A stretch of 64,000 bases of DNA from Castanea sativa (taxonomy: Eukaryota > Streptophyta > Magnoliopsida > Fagales > Fagaceae). The stretch spans positions 54,903,136 through 54,967,135 of the forward strand of contig NC_134017.1 of NCBI RefSeq assembly GCF_040712315.1, given 5' to 3'. The notes beneath the pieces are model-generated. The model was not told where the DNA came from. It did not search any database and was given only the letters and a program-made list of their open reading frames with translations. Shown here in pieces: positions 34,924 through 47,157 of this stretch (position 1 is the first letter of the stretch; each line of letters starts with the position of its first letter). The translations under genes were made by a program, and so were the position numbers.

Positions 34924-35357
34924 TGTCAAAGTTTGGATGAGTGCACAGATAAGAACAAGAAGAAGAAGACAGATGCAAGCATTGAAGTGAAGAATGTTTG
35001 AAGAGTTAGTTCAAGCAGAGAGGTAGAGCAATGGAACAGAGTGTTGGAAGAATAGCTTGCTAAACGACTGACTTGAGTTAATGAGTTCTAGTATACGACT
35101 TGTAGTTTAGTTTTAAGTTAATTGGAAGATGTATATAGGGACACGTGTAATACTGGGATTGGTTGAATTGGGTGTTAGAGAAGGATCCGTATAATGTGGA
35201 ATTAGTTAGAGTTAGTTATTTTGCTTCCTGGTGTTAGTTCTAGTATATATATATATTGTACAATTAGTTTTGGTTCATTCAATGCAATTATAGAAATTCT
35301 TCAATCTTTTCTCTCCAGCTTATCTTCTCTCTTCCCTAGCTCTCTGTTTTTCTTATA
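34924..35357 (+). repeat. 5' LTR of copia element
   Basis: 434 bp; contains AGTATATATATATATTGTAC, a TATA-like promoter region, near 35242. It matches the 3' LTR except for CAGCTTATCTTCTCTC-type extra sequence near 35318-35333. Confidence 0.95.
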
Positions 35358-35358
35358 C

Positions 35359-35371
35359 GGTATTAGAGCTT
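35359..35371 (+). other. Primer-binding site, iMet-tRNA type
   Basis: GGTATTAGAGCTT directly follows the 5' LTR and resembles the TGGTATCAGAGC primer site complementary to initiator methionine tRNA, with one internal substitution. Confidence 0.8.
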
Positions 35372-35372
35372 T

Positions 35373-36332
35373 GTGTTTCTATCAGTGGCTAACCAAGATC
35401 AAACTTCTCAAACTTCATCTTCTCCATCCACTGCTCATCATGAGCTTTCTCCAATGGAGGACCCGAGGAGTCCATTTTTTCTGCACCATGGAGAGTCACC
35501 AGGTGCAATTCTTGTCACACAGCCCTTGACAGAAGACAACTACCCTGATTGGGCTAGGGCTATGCGTATGGCATTAGATGTGAAGAGTAAGCTAGGCTTT
35601 GTGGATGGCTCTATAATAGCTTCCATGGCCATTACACCTTTGGAAAAGATTGCTTGGTCAAAGAACAATTCCATGATTTCTTCATGGATATTGAATTCAG
35701 TCTCTCCTCACATCTCTAGAAGTGTGATTTACAGAAACACTGCAATGAAGGTTTGGAATTCACTAAAGAATCATTTCTTGCAAGCAAATGGTCCACGAAT
35801 TTCACAACTCCAAAAGTAGATTTCAACAATCATGCACAGAGATGCAACAATGACTACTTTCTTCACTGATCTTCAAGCTTTTTGGGATCAATTGCTTAAT
35901 CTCAGACCTTTACCATGTTGTTCTTGTGGTAAGTGTGTTTGTGGTGTGAATGACAAGATCACATTGTTTCATCATCAAGATTTTTTGATACAATTCCTCA
36001 ATGGCTTGAATGAAGTCTATTCACAAGTTCAAACACAAATTTTGATGATGGAACCAAGTCCTTCAATTGACAAGGCTTTCTCTTTGGTAATACAAGAGGA
36101 AAGACAAAAGGCTTTAGGCTCCAATGGAGGGCCTTCAGTTGATACAACTACTCTTGCAGTCAAGACTCAAGAATTTAATCAAGTTGGGAAGAACACAAAA
36201 GGAAAGGGTAGACCTATCTACAGTCATTGTGGCAAGGCTAGTTATTTTATGGAGAAATGCTACAAGCTAATTGGTTTCCCACCAGGGTATAAGCAAAAGG
36301 GCAAGGTATCCATGGCTAATCAAGTGTCTTAA
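35373..36332 (+). pseudogene. copia gag remnant
   Basis: The natural start appears to be the codon before ANQDQTSQTSS at about 35382, which is GTG here and not ATG. Gag continues with NYPDWARAMRMALDVKSKLG and VWNSLKNHFLQANG to a stop at 35817-35819. It resumes in frame through TTFFTDLQAFWDQL and QFLNGLNEVYSQVQTQIL. The zinc knuckle is damaged: YSHCGKASYFMEKCYKL lacks the first Cys and the His of the CCHC pattern. Nucleocapsid function is therefore lost. Confidence 0.9.
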
Positions 36333-39300
36333 TGGTGATTCTGGTCAATTTGAGATTGCATCACAGTCAGGGTCTTTTCCTTTCACATCTGAACAATGCC
36401 AGAAGCTGTTATCTTTGTTGAGCTCTCATGCATCATCTTCTGCCACTCCTGATGCCATCCACTTAACAAATTCAGCACTATCAAGTATTTCTTGTGCCTC
36501 TTTCCAGGATTCTACTTGTCTTAGTTTGAAGAAGTCAATCTTTACTGAAAATCCTTCAAACAAAACAGCTTACAATGAAGAAACTTGGGTTCTTGACACA
36601 GGGGCTACTGACCACATTATTCATTCCATTGCTTTGTTTACTAAGATCACTAATTCAATCTCTTCTTTTGTGCATTTACCTAATGGTGAAAAAGTCCTTG
36701 CCACACACATAGGCATAGTCCAGGTCACTGCATCCTTAATTCTTGAGGATGTCATTTGTGTTCCAGCCTTTTCCTTCAATCTGATTTCAGTAAGCAAATT
36801 AACCAAGTCTTTGTCATGTTGTTTGGTTTTCCTTTCAAATTATTGCTTCATACAGGACCTTACTTGCTAGAAAATGATTGGATTGGGTAAGCTTCATAAC
36901 AATCTGTACCTGCTGCAAGACTCAGTCAATTGCAAGTCCATTTCAAAAGCTTCTACAATCCTAGAGTTAGTTTTGAAGTCTTTTGTTAATTCTGTCTCTC
37001 ATGTTCCCATTGTGCATCTCATATGTCTTCTTTTCATTCAAATAAAGACTGTGTTGTTTGTCCAATTGCAAAGCATAAATGTTTACCTTTTCCCAACTCC
37101 AATCACTTATCTGATCATGCATTTGATATGATTCATTGTGATGTATGGGGACCTTTTGCCAAAGCAACTCATGATGGTTTTAAATATTTTCTTACCATTG
37201 TAGATGATGCTACAAGATCCACATGAGTTTACCTAATGAAATCTAAATCAGAAACTAGGCCTTTGCTGACTTCATTTTATAAAATGATACATACTCAATT
37301 TCACACTAATATCAAAGTGTTTAGAACTGATAATGCTCAAGAGTTTTTCCTTAAAGATTTTTATGCTCAACATGAGAATCTTCATCAACAATCCTGTGTT
37401 GCTACTCCACAGCAAAATTCAATTGTGGAAAGAAAGCATCAACATATCTTAAACATTGCAAGGGCATTGAAATTTCAGTCTAACATACCATTTTATTATT
37501 AGGGAGATTGTGTTTTGACAGCAATTTACATCATAAATAGGGTGCCTAATGTTGTTTTGGATCATAAAACCCCTTTTGAGAAGCTTTATAAAAAGGTTCC
37601 TTCCTATCATCACTTAAAAGTTTTTGGTTGCCTTTGTTTTGCTTCCACATTAGCTCATAATAGGTCTAAGTTCTCACCTACGTCAATTCCTTGTATTTTC
37701 CTTAGTTACCCTTTTGGTGTTAAGGGTTACAAGTTGTTAAGCTTGATCACAAAACAAATTTTCATTTCAAGGGATGTTTCTTTTCATAAAACTATTTTCC
37801 CTTTTTCATTTTCTTCAGCCTGTTCACCACATACTTCCATTCCACTTCCTCGTATCTGTCCTAATGTGGCTATTCCACATGATCCTATGTTTTCAAAACC
37901 CCTTACACCTTCTTTAGATGTTCCCTCTTCTAATTCTGGTCCTCATTAGGTATCTAATCCAATTTTAGATTCTGGTATATCAGATTCTATCATACCATAA
38001 CCCATCATACCTGCTTTTGGTTCTTCTGATCCTGTCTTACCAGATTCCGCAGTACCTGGTCCTTTACCCCCTTCTCAAGGGCCACATATAGTTCAACCTG
38101 CTACTCTTCCTTCCCTGAAAAGGTCATCCAGGCCCACCGAACCACCTTCCTATTTGCAAGGCTGCAAATGCAGCAACATCATGTCTACTGATCTTTCCTA
38201 ATCCACTTCACACAGCAAGTCAGGTACTTCCTTAGTCCCTACCAAATATCCTCTTTCAGATTATATTGATACTTCACAAATCTCTCCTTCATATGCAAAT
38301 TTTTGTTCTATCGTCACCTCTATTCCTGAACCAAGATTCTATCATGAGGCTGTTAAGGATCCTAAATGGAAAGAAGCCATGAATGTTGAAATAGATGCTT
38401 TGGTTTTTAACAATACTTGGTCCCTTACTCCCTTGCCTCCCAATAAAAAAGGCAATTGGTTGTAAATGGGTTTATAGGGTAAAATACAAGGTTGATGGCT
38501 CTGTGGAAAGATATAAGGCTAGACTAGTTGCTAAAGGTTTCATTCAACAAGAGGGGCTGGATTTTACTGATACTTTTTCACCAATTGCAAATTAACTATT
38601 GTCAAGACACTTCTTGCCATATCAGCTGTGAAAGGTTGGCATTTGGTGCAATTAGATGTCAATAATGCATTTTTGAATGGTAATCTGCATGAGGAGGTGT
38701 ACATGCAACTCCCTCAAGGCTTTCACAGCAAAGGGGGGAATGTTGTTTGCAAATTGAACAAGTCTTTATATGGGCTTAAACAGGCTTCAAGGCAGTGGAA
38801 TGCAAAGTTTTGTGTTGTCATTAAGCATCATGGTTTCAAACAGCCTAAAGCTGACTACTCTTTATTTACATAGAAGTTCAATGATTCATTCATAGCTTTG
38901 GTGGATTATGTTGATGATATCCTTATAGCTAGCAACAATGTTCAAGTAGTTGAGGAGCTTAAGACTTTGTTATATTTCAAACTTAAGGATCTTGGAGGTT
39001 TAAAGTACTTTCTTGGACTTGAGATAGCTAGATCAAACAAGGGTATCACTTTGTGTCAACAAAAGTATGCTTTGAAGGTATTTAAGGATGCTGGAATGTT
39101 AGCTTGTAAGCCTAGCAAGGTGCCAATGGAGCAGAATTTGAAGTTAAGCAAGTTTCAAGGAAAATTGTTAGCTGATCTTGGAGTGTACAGAAGGTTAGTG
39201 GGCAGATTGCTTTATCTGACTATTACTAGGCCAGATGTTGCATATCCTGTTCACAAATTAAGTCAATTCATGTCAAAACCTAGGAAGTCTCACCTAGATG

Positions 39301-39871
39301 CTGCATATAAAGTGCTCCAATACATCAAGAGTTGTCCTGGTCAAGGTGTTTATCTGTCAGCTACATCAGATTTCCATTTGAAGGCCTACATAGATGCTGA
39401 TTGGGCCTCTTGCATTGATACCAGGAGGTCAACCATAGGATATTGCATTTTTTTTGGGTGATTCTCTCATATCATGGAAGTCCAAGAACATTCCATAGTG
39501 TCTAAATCTTTTGTTGAAGCAGAATATAGGGCAATGGCTGTTACTATGTGTGAAATGACTTGGTTGTTGGCATTATTGAAGGATTTAGAGATTTATCATC
39601 CTCAACCTGCTCTATTGTTTTGTGACAATCAAGCTACTATTTACATTGGGGAAAATCCAATGTTTCACTAAAGGACCAAGCATATAGATGTGGACTGCCA
39701 TGTAGTAAGAGATAAGGTGCAAGATAATGTTGTTAGGCTGCTCTTTACTCCTACACATTCATAGTTGTCTGATTTACTTACAAAAGCTCTCAACAATCAA
39801 CAATTAAGACACTTATTAGGCAAGATGAGTGTGGTGAACATACATAGTTTAGCTTCTCATCTTAAGGGATA
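36333..39871 (+). pseudogene. copia pol remnant: protease, integrase, RT, RNase H
   Basis: Protease active site WVLDTGATDHI near 36586-36618. A frameshift precedes the GAG-pre-integrase region near 36990-37090. The integrase core is MIHCDVWGPFAKATHDGFKY ... TIVDDATRST (stop at 37224-37226), then TDNAQEF and [14 protein letters not shown], with a stop at 37500-37502. Reverse transcriptase has [31 protein letters not shown] and the catalytic YVDDILIA near 38909. RNase H has [18 protein letters not shown] (from 39381) and FVEAEYRAMA, ending in LRHLLGKM. Stops also occur at 38593-38595, 38871-38873 and 39459-39461. Confidence 0.93.
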
Positions 39872-39872
39872 A

Positions 39873-40290
39873 TGTCAAAATTTGGATGAGTGCACAGATA
39901 AGAACAAGAAGAAGAAGACAAATGCAAGCATTGAAGTGAAGAATGTTTGAAGAGTTAGTTCAGGCAGAGAGGCAGAGCAATGGAACAGAGTGTTGGAAGA
40001 ATAGCTTGCTAAACGACTGACCTGAGTTAATGAGTTCTAGTATACAACTTGTAGTTTAGTTTTAAGTTAATTAGAAGATGTATATAGGGACACGTGTAAT
40101 ACTGGGATTGGTTGAATTGGGTGTTAGAGTAGGATCCGTATAATGTGGAATTAGTTAGAGTTAGTTATTTTGCTTCCTGGTGTTAGTTCTAGTATATATA
40201 CATATTGTACAATTAGTTTTGGTTCATTCAATGCAATTACAGAAATTCTTCAATCTTTTCTCTCTTCCCTAGCTCTCTGTTTTTCTTATA
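39873..40290 (+). repeat. 3' LTR of copia element
   Basis: 418 bp, starting TGTCAAAATTTGGATGAG directly after AAGGGATAA, a weak polypurine tract, and ending TTCTTATA before the GGGTC target duplication. Confidence 0.95.
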
Positions 40291-40295
40291 GGGTC

Positions 40296-40764
40296 AATCG
40301 AAATTCATGTGATATCCTTTTTTTGAGCCAAGTCTTGGACTAAAACTTTTACTTGATATTTTACACTTACAACTCACAACAAAATACATTGATAATTTGA
40401 TATAGATTTGCCAACACCAAACCTAACAAGCGTTTTACTGGTTTGCTAATATTAATTTGTTAAAAATAGGTAAAAGTATAATTATATCTAACAAAAAGTA
40501 AGGTTTTAAAAAAGTTATATATTCAAATAAACTAAAAAATTAAAAGAAAAGAAATCCAAATGCACACTTAATTTAACAGACTAGACCGAATTAATTCTAG
40601 GGAAATTACATTTGACAATCATTTTGCACTCTCACTGTGCGACTAGAAAATTTTGAATTTTTGAGTTATCTTAGACAACTTAAAGTTATGACTTTTTTTG
40701 TATCAAAAAAAGTTATGACATGTGCGTATTCTTTTAAATACTCCCAAAACTATAACAAAATTTA
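40296..40764. other. Intergenic spacer
   Basis: AT-rich DNA continuing the copia target locus. Nothing recognised. Confidence 0.4.
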
Positions 40765-41096
40765 GGTTAAAATATAGTTTACACCCTTTGGGCTCGCTCT
40801 AAATATGCCCCTTGACATTTAAAACTTGCATAATGATATCATTGTGCCTTTTTTGTTATGGTTTAGTAACATTGTCGCTGTTAAATTGACCAAAAGATGA
40901 CAACATTTTTTTTTTATGTTCAAAATGATCATTTTTGGTGGATTAACGAAAAGATTCTAGAAGATGTTGATGGAAGGGGCACATCAATGATAATGTTGTA
41001 ATACTTAAGGGTGTAAATTACAAATTCATAGTCAAATTAAGAAACCGATTTAGAAATAATGACCCTAAACTTGAAGGGTTATATAGTATTTTAGCC
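40765..41096. mobile_element. Short TIR element (MULE-like)
   Basis: Left end GGTTAAAATATAGTTTACAC and right end, inverted, GGCTAAAATACTATATAACC, continuing as CCCTTTGGGC and CCCTTCAAG. Flanks CAAAATTTA and TAAAATTAA agree at 7 of 9. No coding capacity. Confidence 0.55.
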
Positions 41097-41108
41097 TAAA
41101 ATTAAATA

Positions 41109-41290
41109 TGTTAGAAATACTGAATTAAATAGTATTGTATTTCTCAAGTAAAATAATATACATGAGTGCCTTTATATAGGAGGCATATGAGTGCTGTATA
41201 AGTAAATATGAGTGCAGTACAAGTAGTACAGTGTGTAGTACAAGTAAGTGATCTAAATGGGCCAAGCCCACATATGAGTGTACGTTAACA
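41109..41290 (-). mobile_element. Solo LTR, 182 bp
   Basis: TGTTAGAAATAC ... TACGTTAACA with TG/CA ends, flanked by perfect AAATA duplications (41104-41108 and 41291-41295). On the minus strand it carries CTCCTATATAAAGGC, a TATA box, so its transcription sense is minus. There is no internal domain on either side, so this is a recombination product (or a TRIM-sized LTR). Confidence 0.85.
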
Positions 41291-41402
41291 AAATAAAAAT
41301 TCCTTAATGCCATCAGTAGCTAGGCATAAACTTTAGGTGAAAAATCTGGCTTGTGATGGTTTTTATATCAAAGCATGGTTTCCAAATAATGATTGGTGGT
41401 TC

Positions 41403-42540
41403 TTTGCAAGAGTATTGAGAAAGCATGGTTCGGTTGGAAGCCATTCTTGGGGATCATGCACAAGAATGGTTAAGTTCTATTTATGAAAGGTTGGAAATTA
41501 CTGTGGCAGACACATTGAACTTGAAGAATTCTTTGGTAGATGTACCTTACAGAAGACTGAAGAGTTGGCTACATCAGTGGACATGAAAACTGATATTGTC
41601 AAAAGGGCAACAAGATGCTTCAAAATTTAATTGGTTTTGTTGAAAAGTGCAATTTATAGGTTTCTTAGTGGAAGAGAAGTGTCCACAAAGGTTAAGTTTC
41701 GGGGCTATTCATGTGCTACATGGGGAAAAGATGACTATATCTTATCGAGTATACCAAATGTTGGCCGAGTACTTAAGTGGAAGAAGATCAAAATGCTAAT
41801 AGAAAAAACATTTCTTTGTGGAATGCCTTAAAGAAGGATTGAAGGAATTGTTCCTTCTTTGCAACGCAGCTTGCGTGCGTTGCTAGAGACTCCTAGCTTG
41901 AAAAATATAAAACGCACTAAAACTGTGAGATTATGTGAAATAGTTCAGTTATTTGATGTTGGACATCAAGTAGATGTTAGAGGAAGACAAGTTATTCAAC
42001 TTTCTATCGGTCAAGTTTACAGTCTTGGGGATATATGGAATTACCAATGCAAGTGGTCTGTTGTTTTCCACTTCAATGCATGCAGAAAATGATTTGATTG
42101 ATTTCAGACGTGAGAATTCATTTGAGACTGGTGATCCTAATTTAAGCCTAATTCAATGGACATTTGTTGGTTTGATTTTTGTTCAAGTTGGGTTGAACTC
42201 ATCACATTATTTTCTGATCTTGTTTAACATGGGTGCTACTCATAATTTCGTCACTAAGAAAGTGTTTGCTACACTTGGGGTTCAAGTCAACAAGTGTCCA
42301 AGCAAAGTGAAGGTTATAAAATCACAACTACAAATAATTTATGGTATTGCTTATGAAGTGCAATTTTGAGTTAGAAATTTGCTTGGCAATGTTGATTGCT
42401 TTGTGGTTTGGTTGGAGGATTTTGAAGCCATATTGGGTATTGACTTCTTAATTAGTGAGCAAAGGCAGTAATCCAATAATTTTCTTGGTGGAATAATGAT
42501 CATGGATGAAAAGTATCCCTGTTTTGTGTCTGCACATTGA
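41403..42540 (+). pseudogene. Ty3/gypsy gag-protease relic
   Basis: MVRLEAILGDHAQEWLSSIY resembles a retrotransposon gag helix. Frames are then broken until ENSFETGDPNLSLIQWTFVG. After that, FNMGATHNFVTKKVFATLG is the retropepsin-like (RVP_2) active region, in which the catalytic Asp is replaced by Asn (NMGATH for DSGATH). A stop at 42367-42369 is followed by WLEDFEAILGIDFL and IMIMDEKYPCF, both typical after this protease. No reverse transcriptase was found. Confidence 0.75.
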
Positions 42541-45500
42541 ATGGGGAATTTGGGACAGGAAAGCAAAAGTGAAGGGAGCTTATGTTATGGTGATTGATAA
42601 TGTGTTGACAAATGAGACCCTACCAATGAGGATGTTCGCCGTTTTTAATGGGTGATTTGTTAGACCCTTGATCTTCGAGATTGGTGATTTCATGGGGTGG
42701 CACCTTTCACCTATGCCAATCACACTAGCCTATAGGCATGTGAGAGGCATGCCATAGACTGAGCAAGTTGTTTTCGGCAGCAACAAGTTGTGATGTCCCT
42801 CCTTGTGTTGCATGCTTACATAAGTTGGCTATCTTGGCATAGTGATCGTGGTTCTGTGATTATGTTGGAATCGTGATCATGACCATGTAAGTTACATACA
42901 AGTGTATCTTTTGTTGGCAATATGTGTAGTGGTGTGTCCTAGAGGGCTTGGCAGTTTGCAGGCTAATATGCAATGACTGTGCTATTAATGTACAGGACAG
43001 GGTTGGACTGCCTTAGTGAGTGGCATGTTGTGTTAATCTAGGAAAAGCATGATTGGGCTGCGGTTTGCTTGACAAAAAGTGACTAGGTTCCATATAGGTG
43101 GTGATTATGTTTAACTGCTATGTGGCCACCTTTTAAGATGGCACTAGCACGAGCTAAGCCCTCTATTTGGTATCTGTTTGAAAATAATTTATCTAGTTTT
43201 TTTCTTGAAAACATTTTGCTAAAAGTGTGGTAAAGTATATTTATACTTTAAAAAACATAAGAAAAATTGAGGTTTTAAAAAGTTATATATAAAGGTTAAA
43301 AGCTAAAAGCTAATGCTACAAACTGATACTAAACTCGCTCTTAGTATGCATGAACCATAGCTGAGTATAGTATAGGGTAGTTTGTTTGGACTATTAAGAG
43401 GACACGCATTGGACACGTGTTATGTAGGAGGCAATATCATGGTAGAGTAATTACCAAGTAGTTACTTTTCAGGTTTGGTCTTGTTGATTCTAAGACAGTT
43501 AGCAGTTGTCCCAAGGGAAGTCCCAGATGGCAGTTATCAAGTAATTGCTATTGACGGTTATTTCCTGCATGTGATCCTTTTAAAGATGTACAGGGTGTGA
43601 TCAATGGTATGTGAAAAAGAAAAAACATGTGTGTTGTGGGATAACAGTTTTTGTGTGTACTTTGTAGCCTCGAAGGTTGATTTTGATTAAGGCATATATA
43701 TCCCGAGTGTTAGTATTTTCTTGTAAATTCATACAAACCGTTGTTTAGTTCTTTTGTTTGAGTATTAGATTGTTGCCCGAGAGACATATAGTAAGGTTTA
43801 GTTAAGTGTAATCATAGTACAGAAATTTTGGTTTAAAAAAAAAATGTTGTGACAAGAAGTTTGATGCATACAATATTCAAGAATTTACAACTTGGTTCCT
43901 GCAAGAACTAAAATAACACAAATTGATGTGATGAAAGCTGTAGCTCAAGAAAATTCTTCACAAATTGGTCGTATTTCAACTTCAAGCAAACGTTTAAAAG
44001 ATTTTTTTTTCTTCTGAGGAAAGATAATAATTTTTTAGATAACAATGATTATCATTTTTTAAGCATGTATGTATTAGTCAAAAAATATTTAATCGTAACC
44101 CGAGTCAAACACAGTGATTTTCATTAAATTTTTCATCAATCATACGATCCTTATGCCTTGTAAAATAATAATCTTTGAACCAAAATCATGAATCCAAAAT
44201 TTGGACCATAAATCATGGCATTCCTTCCGTGATCAGAGCTATATACTAACTCCGCACACGAAGCACGTCTTTGTCTAGATCGCTGTCTTTGGAGTATTCC
44301 TCTCGTTATTACAAATATAAATATGATTAATGGGTTAGTAATAATTGATTCTTAAAATAAAAGGGTTAATAATAATCAAATAGGATTCGCAATCGTATCA
44401 ATGTATCATGCAAGAGTGAGAGAAAAGCAACCAATCAGAAAGTGCCACCATTGTTTTCATGTTGCACGCCATGAGTTTTTGTTCCCTGAAGCTGTAATAG
44501 AAAAATAAGAGAGCAAGCCAGAGACACTGGACAGGGAGATCAAGCAAGATTTTTCTGTTTTTCAACACACCCACAGGATAAAAAGTGAGTTTCGGACACA
44601 AGCAAAAGACCAAACTAATGAGATGATTTCTCAATATTATATGTGTGTATAAATACATAAATTATTGTATGATGACGAAAATTTAATTTTCCATGTCTCA
44701 GAAATCTTAAAAGAGTTATGTCAACATCTTTGATCAACCATATACGTGTCCACAATCAAGCTTGATTTAACTGGGACCCAACACTTGGCGGTTATGCACA
44801 AGAGATCCACTAATTAATTGTTGGTCCCAATTTTACGTAGAGTGATATATGTGTAAGACCATGTGTAAGACTGTGAATTAAAGCTAAGCACTGGCCCCCA
44901 ACCCCATCATAATAAGCCTAAGATCAGGGAGGTTTTGCAAGACTTTCATAGAAGATACCATCCTCTTATTTTGCATTATTGGATTTTGATATAATCATGA
45001 ATGGAAACACTTGTAGAGACAAAGACATGCCATGAGAGCTATAACTCATCTTAGTTGGTAATCATCTTCAAACCTTTCATCAATGAGTAAAAGACTGCAC
45101 AAAAACCTCTTACCTATACATAGTTATATACTTCACAATCACCACTTAGGCGTTTATGTGATCTAAGAATGATGTTTTTATCCTCATGGAGTTCTTATAT
45201 GTTAGATGATCATAGAAACAATTATTTTGATCCAAGGAACACTCTCTTTCTAACATCCAAATTCATATTCTATTTATGTGTCAAATCTTAATTGAATTTT
45301 AATACTCTCACGTGGATCCGCACATGTATTTGAAAAAATTAAAGTTTGATCAACAATTGACACATAAGCAAGATGTAAATTTGAATATAAGAAAAAGCGT
45401 CCTTAGTATTTCTCAATCATCAATAGTTGACACATAAACAAGTTGTAAATTTGAGCATGAGAAAAAGTGTGTCCCTAGCATTACTTGATCATCATAAGAA

Positions 45501-46349
45501 ATGGTTTTGCATGACAAGTACTCATCCCTATTACGTGGGTCTTACTCTTAAAGAATAACAAGTACTAATTAGGAGTCTTAACGTATATGTTTCGTGGAAC
45601 AATTAGCAGGTGATCCAAAATTAGGGAAAACCTTAAGTGGCATATCAGGGTGACAGCACAAAATGTTAATGAAATGCATAACTGCCCCGTGTCATCATGC
45701 TGCCGTGTTGTGATGACTTGGCATTTGCTCTTTGACTTACTTTAAGATTTGGCTTATTTAGCTGTCAATTACAACCACTCTGGCTCCATAGACAAACTAT
45801 CACCACAATTCTTTTGGCTGTTTCCATTCTTCCATGTAATATTTAGCCTTTTATATTCTTATACTCGTTTTATTAAATCTGTTTTTTTATTTACTTTTAT
45901 GTGTTAAAATGTAGATATTTTTATATTAATTATAAATTATTGATATAAAATAATAGATGTAAAGGAGGGTGAAAGAATATTTTTCTCTAATATAATTAGA
46001 TTTGACATAATTTTAAAACCAAAACGTCAGTCATGTGATAATTAATTTTATTATCGAATTAGGGCATTAATTGATTTCTTTTTAATGTAGATGTACACAA
46101 GATTTGAATTTAATCCAAGTCTTTTATTCATCCAATTTTTTTTTTCCAATTTAATTAATTCAAATCCACTTAAAAATTACAATATTATTCTTGAGAAGCT
46201 ACGGAAATGGCCAAAATTGTTCTGCCAATAGCCATTATCAAAACCAAAACATAAAAAAAGTTGGTGAGGACATGGTAGTAAATTCGGAGTTTAGAAGAGG
46301 TTATATTTGTAATTGATGTGATTCAATTATTTGGCACCCTAATCACCCC
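42541..46349. other. No gene recognised; probable worn LTR-type DNA plus promoter side of next gene
   Basis: 42640-43850 is less AT-rich and repeat-like (for example GGACACGTGTTATGTAGG, GAGAGACATATAG). It could be the LTR or 3' part of the gypsy relic, but no matching second LTR is present. 44220-46340 is AT-rich upstream DNA of the gene at 46486, with two related blocks (ACACATAAGCAAGATGTAAA near 45359 and ACACATAAACAAGTTGTAAA near 45429). Confidence 0.4.
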
Positions 46350-46356
46350 TATATAA
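46350..46356 (+). promoter_or_regulatory. TATA box of the DUF4408/DUF761 gene
   Basis: TATATAA lies about 130 bp upstream of the ATG at 46486, in a suitable spot for a leader of roughly 100 nt. No in-frame upstream ATG of note was seen. Confidence 0.6.
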
Positions 46357-46485
46357 TTCTTCTTCGTACTTCCACCTACTTCAAATTTATATACCAAAAA
46401 ATTCCCTTAGCAAGGGAGCTCTAACTTCTAAGCCCCACTTACCCCACAAACCCTCTAGTCTTAACCTCTTCCTTTTCTTCTAAAC

Positions 46486-47157
46486 ATGGCCAAAACACCA
46501 GTGGAAGATTCAATTAAACCGTACAATTCTTCCAAAGATTATCCTCAAAAAGCCAAGGGTTTGTCTTTCTATGCCTCTCTTTTCTCCATTTTTATTTACA
46601 TTTCCGTCTTATATATCTTCAACTTGTCTCCTTCCACTCTCTTCTACACCACCAAGTTTTGGTTTTTCCTTTCCAACACTCTCATACTCATCATTGCCGT
46701 TGACTATGGAGCCTATTCCTCATCCAAAGAGAAGCAAGACCTTTACCAAGAGTACGTGATGCGTACCCAACTGAAAAATTTTCCATCCTTCGTTTCACAA
46801 AACCCGGAAACTCCTAAGCAAAACACTCCTAAGCAAAAGGTCGATAATTTTCAAGAAAAGAAAGTAGTACATGTTTTTCCTGGAAGAAACTTGCAAGTTG
46901 TTATCAAAAGTGATTCCGAAAAGCCTAATGAAGATTTACGAGAAAAGATTAAAGCAAAAACTTATCGTCGAAGTAAGTCGGGGCAAGCCAAAAGGGTGGT
47001 GATAGACGAGGGCAAGAACATTATTATAAGGAGTTCAGAGACTGAAAAGAATGAAGAAAATGAGTTTTCAACTATGTCGGATGAGGAACTGAACAGAAGA
47101 GTAGAGGAGTTTATTCAGAGGTTTAACAGAGAAATTCGACTTCAATCCACTGGCTAG
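46486..47157 (+). CDS. DUF4408/DUF761 domain protein
   Basis: Intact single-exon gene of 223 codons starting MAKTPVEDSIKPYNSS. Residues about 25-48 and 57-75 are hydrophobic (SFYASLFSIFIYISVLYIF; FWFFLSNTLILIIAVDYGAY), giving two membrane segments typical of the N-terminal DUF4408 region. A basic, Lys/Gln-rich linker follows. The C-terminus SDEELNRRVEEFIQRFNREI is the conserved DUF761 signature found in many plant proteins of unknown function, some induced by stress. Base composition is more balanced than the surroundings and there is no frame damage, so I take it as a live gene. Its function is not known. Confidence 0.88.
   Translation: MAKTPVEDSIKPYNSSKDYPQKAKGLSFYASLFSIFIYISVLYIFNLSPSTLFYTTKFWFFLSNTLILIIAVDYGAYSSSKEKQDLYQEYVMRTQLKNFPSFVSQNPETPKQNTPKQKVDNFQEKKVVHVFPGRNLQVVIKSDSEKPNEDLREKIKAKTYRRSKSGQAKRVVIDEGKNIIIRSSETEKNEENEFSTMSDEELNRRVEEFIQRFNREIRLQSTG

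Larger units (their letters stand above)
34924..40290 (+). mobile_element. Complete-structure Ty1/copia retrotransposon, coding-dead
   Basis: Two LTRs (34924-35357 and 39873-40290) start TGTCAAA and end TTCTTATA. The element is flanked by a perfect 5-bp target duplication GGGTC (34919-34923 and 40291-40295). The LTRs differ mainly by a 16-bp indel near the right end and scattered substitutions, so insertion is not extremely recent. A primer-binding site, gag, protease, integrase, reverse transcriptase and RNase H follow in copia order. At least six in-frame stops or frameshifts disable it. It belongs to the RE1-like group by the KCYKLIGFPPGYK gag motif. Confidence 0.96.
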
